From Flagellimonas marinaquae (GTDB taxonomy: Bacteria; Bacteroidota; Bacteroidia; Flavobacteriales; Flavobacteriaceae), in NCBI RefSeq assembly GCF_003992675.1, contig NZ_RZMZ01000005.1:1-64000 (forward strand): a DNA stretch of 64,000 nucleotides, read 5' to 3'. The notes under the pieces are model-generated. The model did no database searches and was not told the origin of the DNA. It saw only the letters and a program-made list of their open reading frames with translations. Position numbers and translations under genes: made by a program. Shown here in pieces: positions 62,541-64,000 of this stretch; position 1 is the first letter of the stretch; every line of letters starts with the position of its first letter.

Positions 62541-63476
62541 TTAGGCTTTGGGCAAAAACACCTCCGCCATCATACAACGGGCGCTACCACCTCCGCAGGT
62601 TTCAATGGTATCCAAAGGACTGTGGATAATGCCGCAATGCTTTTCAATGGTTTTGATCTGTGCGTCCGACAAGCTGTTATAGGCCTGAGTACTCATCACC
62701 ATAAAACGCTGGTCATTGGCACCGATTACCTGCAACATATTGCCCGCAAAATGACACATTTGCTCTTCGGTAATCTTTATGACTTCCTTTCCGTCCATTT
62801 TCAGGTGCTCCACCACATTCTTTCGCTCCTTTTTATCATCAATGGAGTCCAAACAAATCACCGCAAAGGTTTCGGCCATGGCCATCATTACATTGGTGTG
62901 GTAAATGGGCAAACGCTTGTCCTCCACAGTTTGGTTAGCATGGAAAATGACAGGGAAACAATCAAAATCCTCACAGAACTCGATAAAAAGGTCTTCATCT
63001 GCGCGTTCGGAAAGGGCACAATAGGCTTTTTGGTTTACCCTATCCATTAAAATGCTTCCAGTACCTTCCAAGAAAATACCTTCCTCTTCGGCCGCCGTGT
63101 AATCCATAATGTTATCGATTTGGAATCCGTTGTCCTCGAGCAACTCAAATATGTCCTCCCGACGCTCCTTTCTCCGGTTTTCGGCAAACATCGGGTACAC
63201 GCATACGGTCCCGTTCTGATGAAAGGAAACCCAATTGTTCGGAAAGATGGAATCAGGAGTATCTCGCTCCAAATTGTCGCTAATGGTCACTACGTTCACA
63301 CCATGTTCCCGAAGAACCTTTACAAATTGGTCGAACTCTTCCTGAGCCTTTTTGTTGATCTCAGCGTTCTTGAGATGAGGGTCCTCCTGGAAGTAGTTGT
63401 TGACGGCAGTCTGCTCGTTCATCCTAAAGTTCACGGGGCGCACCATTAAAATGGTATTGGTAATCTGTTTTTTCAA
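62541..63476 (-). CDS. ctlX: CtlX-type citrulline utilisation hydrolase (amidinotransferase fold)
   Basis: The 311-residue cytosolic guanidine-modifying enzyme has the family layout: MVRPVNFRMNEQTAVNNYFQ, DSIFPNNWVSFHQNGTVCVYPM, the Asp/Glu region EEEGIFLEGTGSILMDRVN, His in LPIYHTNVMMAMAE, and the catalytic Cys in ETCGGGSARCMM near the end. This corresponds to the CtlX family, which acts on citrulline. It lies 51 bp downstream of a second amidinohydrolase-fold gene on the same strand, probably in one operon. Confidence 0.87.
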   Translation of the reverse strand: MKKQITNTILMVRPVNFRMNEQTAVNNYFQEDPHLKNAEINKKAQEEFDQFVKVLREHGVNVVTISDNLERDTPDSIFPNNWVSFHQNGTVCVYPMFAENRRKERREDIFELLEDNGFQIDNIMDYTAAEEEGIFLEGTGSILMDRVNQKAYCALSERADEDLFIEFCEDFDCFPVIFHANQTVEDKRLPIYHTNVMMAMAETFAVICLDSIDDKKERKNVVEHLKMDGKEVIKITEEQMCHFAGNMLQVIGANDQRFMVMSTQAYNSLSDAQIKTIEKHCGIIHSPLDTIETCGGGSARCMMAEVFLPKA

Positions 63477-63527
63477 GATGTTGACTTTTTTAATGATTCC
63501 TGTGGCAGCAGAAAGTTAGGTTAGGAA

Positions 63528-64000
63528 TTATGCTCTGATCAAAGGCAGGGTGCTGCACCGCAGCAAGCCTTCTTGTTTGGCGATTTCGGAATAGGGTATC
63601 TCTTCCACGGTAAATCCTTGGTCACGGAGCCAGTTATTGAGCCTTGTAAAGCTTTTTTCGGATACCACGACGTCTGGTGAGATGGAAAACACATTGCTGA
63701 ACATTTGGTACATTTCCTCCTTATCGATTTCAAAGATATTTTCGGGGCCGAAGTAATCCACCAAATACTGATATTCTTCCTCTACCAAAAACCCGTTCTT
63801 GTGCAGTATGGCCTTGTTGGTTCCTACCGGTTGAAAACAGCAGTCCAAATGGAGTGCATTTTCCCTAGGGTCGGTATTGGATTTACGAAGCTCAAAGGAT
63901 TTCACCGTTTTGTGCGGAAACATATCACGGATAAACTCTACCGCTGCTTGATTGGTGCGGGCTGTAATGTAGCTGGCGTAATCAGGTTTAGTGTATGTCC
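63528..64000 (-). CDS. Dimethylarginine/arginine deiminase-type amidinohydrolase, 5' end outside the window
   Basis: The frame is open to base 64000, so only the C-terminal 157 residues are visible. They show the guanidine-modifying fold: NALHLDCCFQPVG with the conserved catalytic His, and the C-terminal loop GLLRCSTLPLIRA, whose Cys is in the nucleophile position. It probably hydrolyses arginine or a methylated arginine to citrulline, feeding the downstream ctlX product. Exact substrate cannot be set from the fragment. Confidence 0.8.
   Translation of the reverse strand, partial: TYTKPDYASYITARTNQAAVEFIRDMFPHKTVKSFELRKSNTDPRENALHLDCCFQPVGTNKAILHKNGFLVEEEYQYLVDYFGPENIFEIDKEEMYQMFSNVFSISPDVVVSEKSFTRLNNWLRDQGFTVEEIPYSEIAKQEGLLRCSTLPLIRA

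Overview
The window reads as chromosome of a marine member of the Bacteroidota, most likely family Flavobacteriaceae. Supporting signs are a polysaccharide-utilisation block with a propeller/Y_Y_Y/HTH regulator, many lipoproteins with Bacteroidota-type lipoboxes, a type IX secretion (type B) C-terminal signal, an ECF sigma/FecR/TonB-receptor cell-surface signalling set, promoters of the TTTG-N18-TAnnTTTG type, and a proteorhodopsin paired with a retinal-forming Blh enzyme. I do not claim a genus. I saw no rRNA, tRNA, CRISPR array, prophage or insertion sequence.

Layout. 1-9409 (minus strand) is a glucan-degradation locus: a truncated PKD/CBM lipoprotein, a GH16 laminarinase-like enzyme, a surface glycan-binding lipoprotein, and a 1061-residue protein joining a clan-A TIM-barrel hydrolase to what looks like an outer-membrane beta-barrel, with the regulator behind them. 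No SusC/SusD pair lies inside the window. 9650-15216 holds a membrane AraC regulator, an S41 peptidase, a DUF1080 lipoprotein, a thioredoxin and two tandem universal stress proteins. 15472-20943 is an RND efflux operon (adaptor, pump, TolC). 21302-22036 is a Nudix-fold regulator with a degraded Nudix box. 23866-28300 is a hydroxyproline-type catabolic operon with a divergent AraC regulator.

28372-47921 is mixed housekeeping: exonuclease/GIY-YIG fusion, sugar mutarotase, M20 peptidase, FtsX/LolE-type permease, NamZ-like muramidase, di-iron hydroxylase, QueE, a type IX-secreted C-type-lectin protein, a HerA-like ATPase, FolD and Ffh. 48027-54491 is the most unusual part: two acidic lipoproteins, one with four Asp-ending repeats and three lipocalin-like modules, lie divergently to an ECF sigma factor, a FecR anti-sigma factor and a TonB-dependent transducer. 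54447-56203 carries blh and proteorhodopsin head to head. 56263-64000 carries argS, a two-gene SDR operon, a carboxypeptidase-regulatory-domain protein, a small XRE regulator/69-residue protein pair sharing palindromic operators, and two guanidine-hydrolase (arginine/citrulline) genes.

How the parts work together. The glucan locus would bind and cleave beta-1,3-glucan at the cell surface under its own sensor. The hydroxyproline genes would carry the compound toward 2-oxoglutarate. Blh would supply retinal to the light-driven proton pump. The sigma/FecR/receptor set probably controls itself and the acidic lipoproteins. Short REP-like repeats sit in several intergenic gaps, and one copy-like sequence lies within argS.
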